64,000 bases of DNA, taken from positions 248,477-312,476 of the forward strand of contig NZ_JAKEVF010000002.1 in the NCBI RefSeq assembly GCF_022398315.1. The letters are read 5' to 3'. This DNA is from Shewanella sp. Isolate11. Lineage in GTDB: Bacteria; Pseudomonadota; Gammaproteobacteria; Enterobacterales; Shewanellaceae. The translations under genes and the position numbers were made by a program. A model generated the notes under the pieces. The model was not told the DNA's origin, searched no databases, and saw only the letters and a list, made by a program, of their open reading frames with translations. Positions 37,250 to 47,021 of this stretch are shown one piece after another; the first letter of the stretch is position 1, and each line of letters begins with the position of its first letter.

Positions 37250-39076
37250 ATGCACACAGTAGTACAGTCGGTAACCGACAGAATCATTGAGCGTAGTAAG
37301 CATTCGCGCGCTCAATATCTTAAAGCGCTCGATGAAGCTAAATCTAAAGGTGTTCATCGTAGCAGCCTAAGCTGTGGCAACTTGGCTCATGGTTTTGCGG
37401 CTTGTAACCCTACAGATAAGAGTGCGATCAAGGCATTGACTAAGGCCAATATCGGTATTGTTACCGCCTTCAACGATATGTTGTCGGCGCATCAACCCTA
37501 TGAAACTTATCCGCAGTTGCTTAAACAAGCCTGTCAGGAAGTGGGTAGCGTTGCACAAGTAGCCGGCGGTGTACCTGCAATGTGTGATGGTGTAACCCAA
37601 GGTCAACCCGGCATGGAGCTCAGCTTACTCAGCCGTGAAGTGATTGCCATGGGTACGGCAGTTGGTCTATCACACAATATGTTTGATGGCGCTTTATTGC
37701 TTGGTATTTGCGATAAAATTGTTCCTGGGCTTTTGATTGGTGCTTTAAGCTTTGGTCATTTACCTATGTTATTTGTGCCTGCTGGCCCAATGAAATCAGG
37801 TATTCCAAATAAAGAAAAAGCCCGAATTCGTCAGAAATTTGCCCAAGGTCAGGTGGATCGAGCAGCGCTATTGGATGCCGAATCTAAGTCATATCACAGT
37901 GCCGGTACATGTACCTTCTATGGTACGGCTAATAGTAACCAATTAATGCTTGAAGTCATGGGCTTACAGTTACCTGGCTCCTCTTTTGTTAATCCAGATG
38001 ATCCGCTGCGTGAAGCATTAAACAAGATGGCCGCGAAACAAGTGTGTCGTTTAACCGAGATGGGAACGCAATATACGCCTATCGGTGAAGTGGTTAACGA
38101 AAAGTCTGTGGTTAACGGCATTGTCGCACTATTAGCGACAGGTGGTTCAACCAACTTAACCATGCATATTGTCGCCGCCGCACGTGCAGCTGGGATTATT
38201 GTTAATTGGGATGACTTCTCTGAGTTATCTGATGCTGTGCCGCTATTGGCACGCGTTTATCCTAATGGCCATGCCGATATCAACCATTTCCACGCGGCAG
38301 GTGGTATGGCATTACTGATCAAAGAATTACTCGATGCGGGTTTGCTGCATGAAGATGTCAACACTGTAGCGGGTTACGGTTTGCGCCGTTATACCCAAGA
38401 GCCACGTCTTATCGATAACGAGTTGGTTTGGGTTGAAGGGCCCACTGAGTCTTTAGATAAAGAAGTGTTAACTCGTGTTGCAGAGCCTTTCCAGGCGAAC
38501 GGTGGTCTAAAACTGCTTAAAGGTAATCTAGGTCGTGCGGTGATCAAAGTCTCTGCCGTTGCGGAGCAACATCGTGTGGTTGAAGCGCCTGCGGTTGTGA
38601 TTGACGATCAAAACAAACTTGAAGCGTTATTTAAAGCCGGTGAACTTGATAAAGATTGTGTGGTAGTGGTTAAGGGACAAGGGCCTAAAGCCATCGGTAT
38701 GCCTGAACTGCATAAGTTGACGCCGATCTTAGGTAGCTTACAGGATAAAGGTTTTAAGGTTGCTCTATTAACCGATGGCCGCATGTCAGGTGCTTCTGGA
38801 AAAGTGCCTGCAGCTATCCATTTAACGCCTGAGGCACTCGATGGAGGCTTGATTGCTAAAGTCGAAAATGACGATTTAATTCGTGTCGATGCTGTGAAGG
38901 GTGAAGTGAGCTTACTGGTTGATGAAGCGGTTTTAGCAGCACGCGAAGCGCACAAAGTCGATCTACGCAGTACAAGTTACGGTATGGGACGTGAGTTATT
39001 TTCAGCACTGCGTTCAAATTTAAGTAGTCCAGAAACGGGTGCGCGTTGCACCACGACTATCGACGAAAATTATTAA
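37250..39076 (+). CDS. edd: Phosphogluconate dehydratase
   Basis: Edd dehydrates 6-phosphogluconate to KDPG, the first committed Entner-Doudoroff step. This 608-residue IlvD/Edd-family enzyme has the iron-sulfur cysteines expected in the family, for example in [17 protein letters not shown] and [36 protein letters not shown] marks the C-terminal domain. It is a paralogue of the dehydratase at 54018 in the arabinose locus. Confidence 0.97.
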   Translation: MHTVVQSVTDRIIERSKHSRAQYLKALDEAKSKGVHRSSLSCGNLAHGFAACNPTDKSAIKALTKANIGIVTAFNDMLSAHQPYETYPQLLKQACQEVGSVAQVAGGVPAMCDGVTQGQPGMELSLLSREVIAMGTAVGLSHNMFDGALLLGICDKIVPGLLIGALSFGHLPMLFVPAGPMKSGIPNKEKARIRQKFAQGQVDRAALLDAESKSYHSAGTCTFYGTANSNQLMLEVMGLQLPGSSFVNPDDPLREALNKMAAKQVCRLTEMGTQYTPIGEVVNEKSVVNGIVALLATGGSTNLTMHIVAAARAAGIIVNWDDFSELSDAVPLLARVYPNGHADINHFHAAGGMALLIKELLDAGLLHEDVNTVAGYGLRRYTQEPRLIDNELVWVEGPTESLDKEVLTRVAEPFQANGGLKLLKGNLGRAVIKVSAVAEQHRVVEAPAVVIDDQNKLEALFKAGELDKDCVVVVKGQGPKAIGMPELHKLTPILGSLQDKGFKVALLTDGRMSGASGKVPAAIHLTPEALDGGLIAKVENDDLIRVDAVKGEVSLLVDEAVLAAREAHKVDLRSTSYGMGRELFSALRSNLSSPETGARCTTTIDENY

Positions 39077-39097
39077 TCATTGAGGAAGAGTAAAGCA

Positions 39098-39739
39098 ATG
39101 GCTGAGAATAACTGGTCAATACAACCACAAGATATTTTTAAACGTAGCCCAATCGTTCCTGTAATGGTGATTAATAAGATTGAAGATGCGGTACCTTTAG
39201 CCCGTGCCTTGGTTGCTGGCGGTATTTCGGTATTGGAAGTGACATTGCGTACACCTTGTGCTCTTGAAGCGATTGCTAAAATCGCCAAAGAAGTACCAGA
39301 AGCGATTGTGGGTGCTGGCACCATTTTAAATGAAGCTCAGTTACAGCAAGCAGTCGATGCCGGAGCACAATTTGTCATCACACCAGGTGCGACTACCGAT
39401 CTGCTAAAAGCAGCGATGGCCGGTACTGTACCTCTGATCCCTGGTGTTGCAAGTATTTCTGAAGTGATGGCGGGAATGGCGTTAGGTTATACTAATTTTA
39501 AGTTTTTCCCTGCAGAAGCTTCAGGTGGTGTGAATGCACTTAAAGCGTTTGCTGGTCCTCTAGCCAATATTCGTTTCTGTCCAACTGGCGGGATCACCCC
39601 AAGTAGTTACAAAGACTACTTAGCTTTAAGCAATGTTGATTGTATTGGCGGTAGTTGGATAGCGCCTGCAGATGCGATGGAGCAGGGCGACTGGGATCGA
39701 ATTACTCAATTATGTAAAGAAGCCATAGCTGGTATCTAA
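39098..39739 (+). CDS. eda: KDPG/KHG aldolase
   Basis: Eda cleaves 2-keto-3-deoxy-6-phosphogluconate to pyruvate and glyceraldehyde 3-phosphate. I start at ATG 39098 (MAENNWSIQ), with GAGGAAG upstream. The in-frame TTG at 39080 overlaps that ribosome binding site. The Schiff-base lysine lies in [11 protein letters not shown] (about residue 130), and [10 protein letters not shown] contains the catalytic glutamate region. At 213 residues it has normal length. It ends the operon before a strong terminator. Confidence 0.96.
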   Translation: MAENNWSIQPQDIFKRSPIVPVMVINKIEDAVPLARALVAGGISVLEVTLRTPCALEAIAKIAKEVPEAIVGAGTILNEAQLQQAVDAGAQFVITPGATTDLLKAAMAGTVPLIPGVASISEVMAGMALGYTNFKFFPAEASGGVNALKAFAGPLANIRFCPTGGITPSSYKDYLALSNVDCIGGSWIAPADAMEQGDWDRITQLCKEAIAGI

Positions 39740-39765
39740 TACACAATAGTTTGCTTGTAAATAAT

Positions 39766-39797
39766 AAAAAAACCTCTGCCTAGACAGAGGTTTTTTA
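39766..39797 (+). terminator. Terminator of zwf-pgl-edd-eda
   Basis: AAAAAACCTCTG and CAGAGGTTTTTT pair around a CCTAGA loop. Both flanks allow bidirectional use, so it can also end the convergent ecotin transcript. Confidence 0.93.
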
Positions 39798-39823
39798 TTT
39801 TTTAAATCAAAAGATTATCGCTG

Positions 39824-40402
39824 TTAGTTAATAGAGTCTATCGGCTGTGTATATCGGTACGGACCATCGGCTTGCCAGATACGGTATCTTAGTACCACAT
39901 CTTTTGGTAGGTAAAAGACTTTTGGCAATCGGCTGTCATATTTGAGCATGAGTGTTTGTTGTAGTGGAATAAACCCTTGTTGTTTAGTTTGGCTTATACA
40001 GGCTTTACGGGTGCTGATTCCGGGTTTTACCTCTGTGACTTGGTAATAAGTATATCCCCAGCCCTTAAGGGTTTGTTCTGCTAAATCGCCCTGCAAACTA
40101 TATTGGTTGCAATCCACCATTTGCATCTGTCCGATTTCAATTTCAACACGATACTGAGGCTCATTACTGAGCTTATTTAAGGTCAAAATATGCTGCACCA
40201 TCTCTGTGTCTGGTGCAGGAAACATCTTCGTAGTTTCTTTGGCTTGGTAACTTTCTTTGTCTTGTACTGAAACTGTAATTGCAGGTTTTATTTCAATATT
40301 GGGCTTTGGTGGCGATGTTGCCAATGCTGAATTAGATACAGATATCAGCCCTAATGCGCTTAATAGGCTTACCATTAATTTATTTATTTTGGTCGACTTC
40401 AT
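39824..40402 (-). CDS. eco: Ecotin-family serine protease inhibitor
   Basis: Ecotin is a dimeric periplasmic inhibitor of trypsin-fold proteases. Family marks are VEIEIGQMQMVDCNQYSL, LKGWGYTYYQV, LKYDSRLPKVFYLP and LRYRIWQADG, all alignable with E. coli ecotin. The two cysteines of its disulfide are conserved (VDCNQ and KACIS). A signal peptide ends near SNSALA (about residue 29). I start at ATG 40402 because GAGGAG lies five bases upstream; the GTG two codons earlier is less likely. The P1 position, Met in E. coli (STMMAC), appears as Arg here (STRKAC), favouring trypsin-like targets. The N-terminal linker is longer than in E. coli. Confidence 0.88.
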   Translation of the reverse strand: MKSTKINKLMVSLLSALGLISVSNSALATSPPKPNIEIKPAITVSVQDKESYQAKETTKMFPAPDTEMVQHILTLNKLSNEPQYRVEIEIGQMQMVDCNQYSLQGDLAEQTLKGWGYTYYQVTEVKPGISTRKACISQTKQQGFIPLQQTLMLKYDSRLPKVFYLPKDVVLRYRIWQADGPYRYTQPIDSIN

Positions 40403-40486
40403 GGACACTCCTCGTGATTAAATTCTGCATTCAAGGCTATTAACGTAGCGGTTTTGAAAAAGGGTTATTAAGTCAGAAAATATTTA

Positions 40487-40534
40487 GTTTGATAATCAAA
40501 CAATATCACGATATATTTAGTTTGAATATCAAAC
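40487..40534. promoter_or_regulatory. Tandem palindromic operators before dmeF-marR
   Basis: Two 15-base palindromes, GTTTGATAATCAAAC (40487-40501) and GTTTGAATATCAAAC (40520-40534), lie 33 bases apart, about three helical turns. Each is preceded by TTTA. They sit 27 to 74 bases before the exporter start. The likely ligand is the MarR-type regulator encoded at the end of the unit. Confidence 0.75.
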
Positions 40535-40560
40535 TATCAGTGTTAAATATAGGGAATTCA

Positions 40561-41679
40561 ATGGAACAGCAACACAGTATTTCTCCGTGGCAGCATCAAC
40601 ATCGCTTTGCCAACATCAATAGTAATGGTGAGAGAAACACTCGCTATGTGCTCTATCTCACCTTAGTCACCATGATCGCAGAAATAGTTGCTGGTAGTGT
40701 TTACGGCTCTATGGCGCTATTAGCTGATGGTTGGCATATGGGGACTCATGCCGCCGCATTTATGATCACTTTATTTGCTTACTATTATGCTAAGAAGTAT
40801 GCCGATGATCCGAAATACGCTTTTGGAGCAGGTAAAGTCAGTGTACTTGGTGGCTTTACCAGCGCGGTAGCTCTAGGGCTGGTTGCATTACTCATGGTGG
40901 TTGAATCAGTTAGCCGTTTATTAAATCCAGAACATATTCAATTTAATGAAGCCATCTTGGTGGCGATAATCGGTCTTACTGTGAATGTTGTGTCGGTATT
41001 TTTATTAAAAGACCATCACAGCCATGGACATAGTCACGGCCACAGTCACAGTCATGCTGGCCATAGTCATGCCGGCCATAGTCATGAGAGGCATCACGGC
41101 CATGATCATGTTAAAGAGCATAATCATCATGCTGATGCAGATTCTGATGGTCATCAGCATCATGAGTCAGAGCAACACTCTCATGAACATCATGGCCATA
41201 CTCATAGCCACGGACATGATCATAATCTCAGAGCGGCCTATTTTCATGTCTTGGCCGATGCATTAACTTCATTGCTGGCCATCGGAGCTTTATTATTGGG
41301 TAAATATTTAGGCTTAGGCTGGTTTGATCCTCTCATGGGAATTGTGGGCGCAGTGATTATTACCAGTTGGGCATGGGGATTGGTTAAACAAACAGGGCCT
41401 ATCTTGCTAGATGCCAGCATCGATGAACAATATGTTGCAGATGTGGTCAAAACCATTGAGCAAGAAAGTGACCATCAAGTGAGTGATATACATGTTTGGC
41501 CTATCAGTGCAGATCATCATGCAGCCATCATTTCTATTGTCAGCCATGCCCCCAAAGATGCCGAATATTTCAGACAAAAATTGAGTCGATTTTCTCGTCT
41601 CAATCATTTAACTATCGAAGTTTTTACCTGCGATTGCCCAGATAGCAAGTCAATTACAGAGGTTACCAATGGAGCATGA
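40561..41679 (+). CDS. dmeF: DmeF-type cation diffusion facilitator (Co/Ni efflux)
   Basis: This 372-residue inner membrane exporter has the CDF fold with six helices and a cytoplasmic C-terminal domain ending FTCDCPDSKS. The start WQHQHRFANINSNGERNTRYV and the metal site LLADGWHMGTHA match DmeF cobalt/nickel exporters. The second site reads HVLADALTSLLA. A loop of about 70 residues between helices IV and V (about 156-225) is extremely His-rich with HGHSH and AGHSH repeats, a metal-loading segment. I start at ATG 40561 (MEQQHSIS) with AGGGA upstream. An earlier in-frame codon at 40489 lies inside the operators. It overlaps the MarR gene by 11 bases. Confidence 0.88.
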   Translation: MEQQHSISPWQHQHRFANINSNGERNTRYVLYLTLVTMIAEIVAGSVYGSMALLADGWHMGTHAAAFMITLFAYYYAKKYADDPKYAFGAGKVSVLGGFTSAVALGLVALLMVVESVSRLLNPEHIQFNEAILVAIIGLTVNVVSVFLLKDHHSHGHSHGHSHSHAGHSHAGHSHERHHGHDHVKEHNHHADADSDGHQHHESEQHSHEHHGHTHSHGHDHNLRAAYFHVLADALTSLLAIGALLLGKYLGLGWFDPLMGIVGAVIITSWAWGLVKQTGPILLDASIDEQYVADVVKTIEQESDHQVSDIHVWPISADHHAAIISIVSHAPKDAEYFRQKLSRFSRLNHLTIEVFTCDCPDSKSITEVTNGA

Positions 41680-42085
41680 TGAGCAACTCAGTCATCAGAT
41701 CGTTGAGTTTTATGAAAAACTCTCATCGTGGGAGTCTGGTGTTGTTAAAGATGCTGGACATTCATTGCCGCAAATTCATGCCGTTGAGATCTTAGGTGCT
41801 AATGGTGGCATGCGAATGAAGCAGTTGGCCGAAAAAATGGGTATCACTACGGGTACATTGACAGTGCAAGTAGATCGAATGGAACAAGCAGGCTTGGTAG
41901 AACGTCAGGCTCATGATCAAGATAAACGGGTAACCTTGGTCTGTTTAACGCCTGCTGGATGGAATATTTACTATGAACACGATAGGTTACATCAAACGTT
42001 AACTGATCAAATTACGGCGAAATTTTCAGATAATGAACGTCAAATACTAGTGACCTTATTCGAAAAGATGAACAGTGCTTTTTAG
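41669..42085 (+). CDS. MarR-family transcriptional regulator
   Basis: This 138-residue regulator has a MarR winged helix (MRMKQLAEKMGITTGTLT, about 48-65, then QVDRMEQAGLVERQ and the wing DQDKRVTLV). The start codon lies inside the end of the metal exporter gene, so the two are translationally coupled. Tandem palindromes upstream of the exporter are the probable autoregulatory sites. MarR control of a DmeF exporter is unusual; RcnR/CsoR-type regulators are the more familiar partners. The ligand could be a metal, but no obvious metal site is visible. Confidence 0.9.
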   Translation: MEHDEQLSHQIVEFYEKLSSWESGVVKDAGHSLPQIHAVEILGANGGMRMKQLAEKMGITTGTLTVQVDRMEQAGLVERQAHDQDKRVTLVCLTPAGWNIYYEHDRLHQTLTDQITAKFSDNERQILVTLFEKMNSAF

Positions 42086-42154
42086 GTGTTTTTATCGGTA
42101 TCGAATAGATTTGTGTTATAGAAAGTTTGTCGCTCTCTGTGATGATTGATAGAA

Positions 42155-42190
42155 TTCAACCCGCTGTTACATTTGTTGCTGCGGGTTGAA
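42155..42190 (+). terminator. Hairpin between marR and eptA
   Basis: TTCAACCCGC and GCGGGTTGAA form a 10-bp stem with a 16-base loop. There is no clean T tract, so it may be a weak terminator or a leader structure of the following gene. Confidence 0.5.
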
Positions 42191-42232
42191 CAGCTTTATT
42201 ATTTGTTAACATTCACTTAGAGAGAATATTCA

Positions 42233-43861
42233 GTGTTATCTAGAATTAAAACTATAACAACAAACCAGTTCTGCCTGATTATTGCCATATTTTATGTTTG
42301 TGTGTTCAATATCCCTTTATTCGGTATTGTGAAGCAAGGGATAGAAAAACAGGCCGATGTGAATTATCTTTTCATCGCTAGCATGCCATTATTTTTGGTC
42401 TTTGCACTGAGTACTATTTTCTCATTATTTAGCGTAAAGTACCTGTTAAAACCATTCTTTATTACAGTCACCTTAATCTCCTCAAGTGTGTTTTTTGCTG
42501 CACTCCAATACGGTGTTGTATTTGATTACGGCATGATAGAAAACACCATGCAAACCAATAAAGGTGAAGCATTAACCTACCTTAATTTTTCTTCGGTGTT
42601 GAACTTTTTTGTGACTGGTATTCTCCCCGCATTATTGATTTATAAAGTCAATATTGCTTATAAGCCGTTATTTAAAGAGCTTCTGCATAAAGTTTTATTT
42701 ATGGTTTCTATGTTGATTGGTATCGGTGTGATTGGCTTCTTTTTCTATCAAAATTATGTGGCATTCGGACGTAATAACGACGAGATGAAGGGGTATATTG
42801 TACCGACTTATGCTATCGGCTCGATGATAAAATATGTCAAAATTAATTATTTCCAAGAGCCGCTGGTTTATAAACAGCAGGGGCTAGATGCGAAAAATGT
42901 TACTATAGATAGTAACAATAAGCCCAATTTAGTGGTGTTAGTGGTGGGAGAAACGGCTCGCGCTATGAACTATGAGTATTATGGCTATAACAAGCCAACC
43001 AATACTCATACCAAGCCATTTAATATGATTGCTTTCCAAGATACGGTTTCTTGCGGTACGGCAACGGCAGTATCACTTCCATGTATGTTTTCTAGCATGA
43101 GTCGTGAAAATTATGACTCTCGTAAAGCACGTGCTCAAGACACAGCCATTGATGTGTTAGATCATGCTGGTATTAACCTGAATTGGTTGGATAACGACAG
43201 TGGTTGCAAAGGGGTTTGTAATCGAGTCACTCATCTGAATATTGATTTAAATAGCGATCCTCAACTGTGCAATGGCCACTATTGTTATGATCAAGTTTTG
43301 CTCAATCAACTGGATAAGGTTTTAGAGACTCCAGTTACCTCTGATACCTTAATTGTATTGCATATCATTGGTTCTCACGGTCCAACCTATTATTTGCGTT
43401 ATCCAGAGGAGCATCGCAAATTTGTTCCAGACTGCCAACGTAGTGACATTCAAAATTGCAATCATGAGCAGTTGATGAATACCTATGACAATACCATTTT
43501 GTATTCTGATTATATTATGGCTCAAGTGATCGAGCGCCTTAAACAGCGTCAAGCTAGTGCCAATACTGCCATGCTCTATTTATCAGATCATGGTGAGTCT
43601 TTAGGCGAAAGTGGTATGTATTTACATGGCGCGCCCTATGCTTTTGCACCACAAGAGCAGATCTCAATCCCAATGTTAGCCTGGATATCTGCTGACTTCG
43701 CCAATGAAAATAAGCTGGATACTGATTGTCTAAGAAATTACGCCAATAAGGGCGGCTTTTCTCACGACAACCTGTTTTCATCATTATTGGGTTTGATGAA
43801 CGTAGAGACAGAAGTTTATCACCCAGAAGCCGATATCTTCGCAAGCTGTCGTATGCGCTAA
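42233..43861 (+). CDS. eptA: Lipid A phosphoethanolamine transferase EptA (MCR-4-like)
   Basis: EptA transfers phosphoethanolamine to lipid A in the periplasmic leaflet, lowering negative charge and reducing polymyxin binding. The 542-residue protein has five N-terminal membrane helices within about residues 10-175, then an alkaline-phosphatase-like domain. The zinc site and nucleophile are visible: VVGETARAMNYEYYGYNKP, SCGTATAVSLPCMFS (nucleophilic Thr), LSDHGESLGE and HGAPYAFAP. From memory, the sequence reads very close to MCR-4, whose source is Shewanella. This is a chromosomal, probably intrinsic gene. The start is GTG 42233 after AGAGAG. Confidence 0.9.
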   Translation: MLSRIKTITTNQFCLIIAIFYVCVFNIPLFGIVKQGIEKQADVNYLFIASMPLFLVFALSTIFSLFSVKYLLKPFFITVTLISSSVFFAALQYGVVFDYGMIENTMQTNKGEALTYLNFSSVLNFFVTGILPALLIYKVNIAYKPLFKELLHKVLFMVSMLIGIGVIGFFFYQNYVAFGRNNDEMKGYIVPTYAIGSMIKYVKINYFQEPLVYKQQGLDAKNVTIDSNNKPNLVVLVVGETARAMNYEYYGYNKPTNTHTKPFNMIAFQDTVSCGTATAVSLPCMFSSMSRENYDSRKARAQDTAIDVLDHAGINLNWLDNDSGCKGVCNRVTHLNIDLNSDPQLCNGHYCYDQVLLNQLDKVLETPVTSDTLIVLHIIGSHGPTYYLRYPEEHRKFVPDCQRSDIQNCNHEQLMNTYDNTILYSDYIMAQVIERLKQRQASANTAMLYLSDHGESLGESGMYLHGAPYAFAPQEQISIPMLAWISADFANENKLDTDCLRNYANKGGFSHDNLFSSLLGLMNVETEVYHPEADIFASCRMR

Positions 43862-43876
43862 GACTAAATAAGTGAT

Positions 43877-43913
43877 AAAAAAACCGCTAGGGGTTCACTC
43901 TGGCGGTTTTTTT
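43877..43913. terminator. Bidirectional terminator between eptA and patZ
   Basis: AAAAAAACCGC and GGCGGTTTTTTT form the stem around a loop of about 13 bases. A and T tracts on both sides serve the convergent genes. Confidence 0.85.
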
Positions 43914-43936
43914 ATGAAGGCTTGAAAGCAATAAGC

Positions 43937-46633
43937 TTAATCGGGTTTCAGTTGCATATCCATTTTGATTAAATGTTCTTCCATATCGAAAGTAACACTA
44001 AAGCCAAGGCTTTTTGCGAGACTAGCCATGTTTCGATTTTCGAACATAGTAAAACCGGTCAATACTTGAGTATCGTTGGTTTTGTAGTAGGCGATTAACT
44101 TTTCTAGTAATAATTTACCTAAACCTAATCCTTGATGATCACTGCGAACAGCCATAGCAAACTCGGCTTCTGTGTTATCGGGGTCGATAGAGGCACGGAT
44201 CGCACCAAGGGTAATATCATCACCATCTTCAGCTTTGGCGGTGGCAATGAAAGCCATTTCGCGGGCGTAATCGATTTGGGTTAATACCGCCATCTCTTCG
44301 TGGGTCATTTTTGAGCGCACACCGAAATAGCGTTTGTATCTGTCTTCATCGGACAGTGAATTATCGAATGCCAAGTGTTTAGGCTCATCTTCAGGTAAGA
44401 TTGGCCGCAGCATGATTTCTAACCCATTTTTGAGTGTGGCGCGCTGTTCAAGCTCTTTGGGGTAGGGACAAATGGCCAATCTATTAGCGTTGTCAGCAGG
44501 GCACTCTTGTAGTTGAATATTAACATCGAGTAGGGTGATTTGTTCTCCAGCACACAAGACAGGATTGAGATCCAATGCGGCAATCTCTGGGCAGTCTATG
44601 ATCAAATGTGATATTTGGGTCAACATAACACACAGGGCGTTCATGTTTAGCCCTAGTGGCAGATGGCGGTCTTTTAGTTTGTGGGTTTTTAATGCTTGGA
44701 TCACCATATAGCGCGCCAGTGTCATATTCAATGGCGGTAGGGCAACTGCTGCATCAGTAGTTGGATTCCATTCAGAACCGCCTTCACCTAACAGAATAGC
44801 TGGACCAAATACCGGATCGTTCATTACAGCAACACGGATCTCTTGTGCTCCAGCCGTGAGCGCCATCTTCTGTACTATCATGCCTTCAATCGTTGCCGAT
44901 TCATTGATGCTATGAACCCGATTGATGATGGCATTTGCCGCTTGTAAAACCTCGCTACCAGAACTGAGGTTGAGAACCACACCTTGCACATCAGATTTGT
45001 AATGAATATCGGGGGATTGCACTTTAAGCGCTACGGGGTAGCCAATTCGATCGGCGATTTCGGCAGCTTGTTCAGCGTTGTTACTAAAGTGGGTTTCAAT
45101 GGTATTAAGACCATAAGCTTTTAGTATTGCGCTGGACTCATGGGTTTCCAATACCTTTTTATTTTTACTCAAAGCCTCAGTAAGAAGCTTGCGAGCTAAT
45201 AGGGCATCGGTTGGAATGTTATCAGGAATAGATTGTGGAACCTCTTGCAATAGCTTTTGGTTGCGGCGGTATTCGACCATGTGCATAAAGGCACCTACCG
45301 CGCCTTCAGGGGTTCGATAAGTCGGAATTCCGGCTTTATTAAACAGCTTTCTAGCTCGATAAGCCGAGTCTTCGCCGCTCCAGTTGGTCAGTACATTGAC
45401 TCGGTTTCGTTGTGGGTGAGTTGCAATAAGGCTGGCAATGCTGTCAGCGATCTCGATACCACAGCCTAAGGCTGAGGGAGAATGAAGCACTAAAATGGCA
45501 TCGGCAATATCAGCCTTCATTAGTATATCCAAGCATTTTGTATAACGCTCGGCATCGGCATCACCACCAATATCTACTGGGTTTTGTCCAGACCAGGTAT
45601 TGGGTAAAATTTCATCGAGCGCGTTAATACTCTCGCTATCGAGCACCGCCGCTTTGCCACCACCTAAGATCAGCTGATCTAACGCCAATACTGCTGGGCC
45701 ACCACCATTAGTCAAAATTGCCAGTCTTTCTCCTTGAAGCGGCGTGGAGTGGGCCAGAGTCTCAACGGCGGCAAATAGTTCAACCAGATCGTTAACTCGC
45801 AGCATACCAGCACGTCTGAAGGCGGCTTCGTACACGGCATCGTTACCGCCTATTCCTCCCGTATGTAATCTGGCGGCAGTGTTTCCTTCTAAACTGCGGC
45901 CAGATTTAATCACTAAAATAGGTTTGTTGCGCGCCGCTGCTCGTGCTGCTGATAAGAAGTGGCGTTTTTCATTAATTGAATCAACATAGAGTAAAATCGC
46001 CGTCGTCCGCGAGTCGCGGCCGAGATAATCGAGTAACTCATCGAAATCGATATCGGTAGCATCTCCCAGAGAAATAAACGATGAGAAGCCAATCCCTTTA
46101 TTGTTGGCCCAGTCAAGTACAGTGGTACAAATAGCGGCGGACTGAGATACGAAAGCAATTTTACCGGGCAGGGCACTGGTATGAGCTAGGCTGGCATTGA
46201 GACCAAGGTTTGGCAGCATCATCCCTAAACTGTTGGGGCCAAGAAGTCGCATGCCGTAGCGCTTAGCATGTTGTTGAGTCAATAACAGCAGGTTGTTACC
46301 TTCATCATCGGTTTGAGTGGCCATGCCAGAAGCATTGATGATGGCGGTTTTACAACCAAACTGGGCCAAGCGCTCGATGATTTGAGGCACGCGTATGGCT
46401 GCCGTGCAAACAATGGCCAAATCGGGCTTTAATGGTAGGGCGTCTATGCTGGGATAGGCGAGGACGCCCATGACCGCATTATATTTGGGTGTAACTGGCA
46501 TAATAGGGCCAGAGAAACCACCGGATAACAAGTTACGCATAACAACATTACCCGCACGATTTTTGCCATTGGAAGCACCGATAATTGCAACCGAATTGGG
46601 TTTAAATAAAGCGTGTAACGTGCGTTGACTCAT
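43937..46633 (-). CDS. patZ: GNAT protein lysine acetyltransferase, PatZ-type
   Basis: This 898-residue protein fuses an ADP-forming acyl-CoA synthetase-like region with a C-terminal GNAT domain, the layout of E. coli PatZ (YfiQ). The first part starts LFKPNSVAIIGASNGKNRAG (CoA-binding) and continues with the ligase-CoA and ATP-grasp regions (EALSKNKKVLETHESSAILK, GGSEWNPTTDAAVALPP). The acetyltransferase domain, about 715-890, has RSDHQGLGLGKLLLEKLI. PatZ acetylates acetyl-CoA synthetase and other proteins with acetyl-CoA. It is a single-gene unit. Confidence 0.9.
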   Translation of the reverse strand: MSQRTLHALFKPNSVAIIGASNGKNRAGNVVMRNLLSGGFSGPIMPVTPKYNAVMGVLAYPSIDALPLKPDLAIVCTAAIRVPQIIERLAQFGCKTAIINASGMATQTDDEGNNLLLLTQQHAKRYGMRLLGPNSLGMMLPNLGLNASLAHTSALPGKIAFVSQSAAICTTVLDWANNKGIGFSSFISLGDATDIDFDELLDYLGRDSRTTAILLYVDSINEKRHFLSAARAAARNKPILVIKSGRSLEGNTAARLHTGGIGGNDAVYEAAFRRAGMLRVNDLVELFAAVETLAHSTPLQGERLAILTNGGGPAVLALDQLILGGGKAAVLDSESINALDEILPNTWSGQNPVDIGGDADAERYTKCLDILMKADIADAILVLHSPSALGCGIEIADSIASLIATHPQRNRVNVLTNWSGEDSAYRARKLFNKAGIPTYRTPEGAVGAFMHMVEYRRNQKLLQEVPQSIPDNIPTDALLARKLLTEALSKNKKVLETHESSAILKAYGLNTIETHFSNNAEQAAEIADRIGYPVALKVQSPDIHYKSDVQGVVLNLSSGSEVLQAANAIINRVHSINESATIEGMIVQKMALTAGAQEIRVAVMNDPVFGPAILLGEGGSEWNPTTDAAVALPPLNMTLARYMVIQALKTHKLKDRHLPLGLNMNALCVMLTQISHLIIDCPEIAALDLNPVLCAGEQITLLDVNIQLQECPADNANRLAICPYPKELEQRATLKNGLEIMLRPILPEDEPKHLAFDNSLSDEDRYKRYFGVRSKMTHEEMAVLTQIDYAREMAFIATAKAEDGDDITLGAIRASIDPDNTEAEFAMAVRSDHQGLGLGKLLLEKLIAYYKTNDTQVLTGFTMFENRNMASLAKSLGFSVTFDMEEHLIKMDMQLKPD

Positions 46634-47021
46634 CTTGCGCTCCTGTGTCCTTTAGCCACTTAGCAGTGTAACTCAGTTTGAGTTTTTTTCTCTAGGATTT
46701 TAGTAGGATAAAGAAATTTGAGATGTAGGGGGTTTTTGAGATGTCAAACTCATCTTTCTTATTCAAGTCTGATTTTATCCCAATGCAATTAAGGCGAGTC
46801 ATTCGCGTAAAAAAGTGCAGATGTTTTTTCAGTAGTTCTATCGGGGTGAAATCTTAATAATTCCTGAAATTTTAATTAATTAACACTTAAAACTCCTCGT
46901 TCTGTTAACGAGTTGCTGATGTTAGGTGAAAAATAATATTTGAACCCAAATAAGCTATCGTAGTATTGTAGTACAATTATAGTTGTTTATGTTTTCATGC
47001 TTATATTTTACGGGGATACAA
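46634..47021. other. Intergenic region with the araB promoter
   Basis: About 390 bases between divergent patZ and araB. The part from 46940 to 46980 carries the putative araB promoter (TTGAAC at 46940, TATTGT 18 bases on) overlapped by a palindromic operator. Further upstream I see only a 38-codon ORF at 46741 that I do not accept. Confidence 0.5.
46965..46977. promoter_or_regulatory. GntR-type (AraR) operator before araB
   Basis: ATTGTAGTACAAT is a perfect 13-base palindrome with the T-N-GT-N3-AC-N-A core of FadR-subfamily GntR regulators. It overlaps the probable -10 element of araBDA. Its extended form TAGTATTGTAGTA is echoed at 53863 in the divergent GH43-dehydratase region. Confidence 0.7.

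Noticed and set aside
46741..46857. 38-codon ORF after a GGGGG stretch upstream of araB
   Set aside because: The product is unlike any family I know, it has no promoter or terminator of its own, and its composition looks random.
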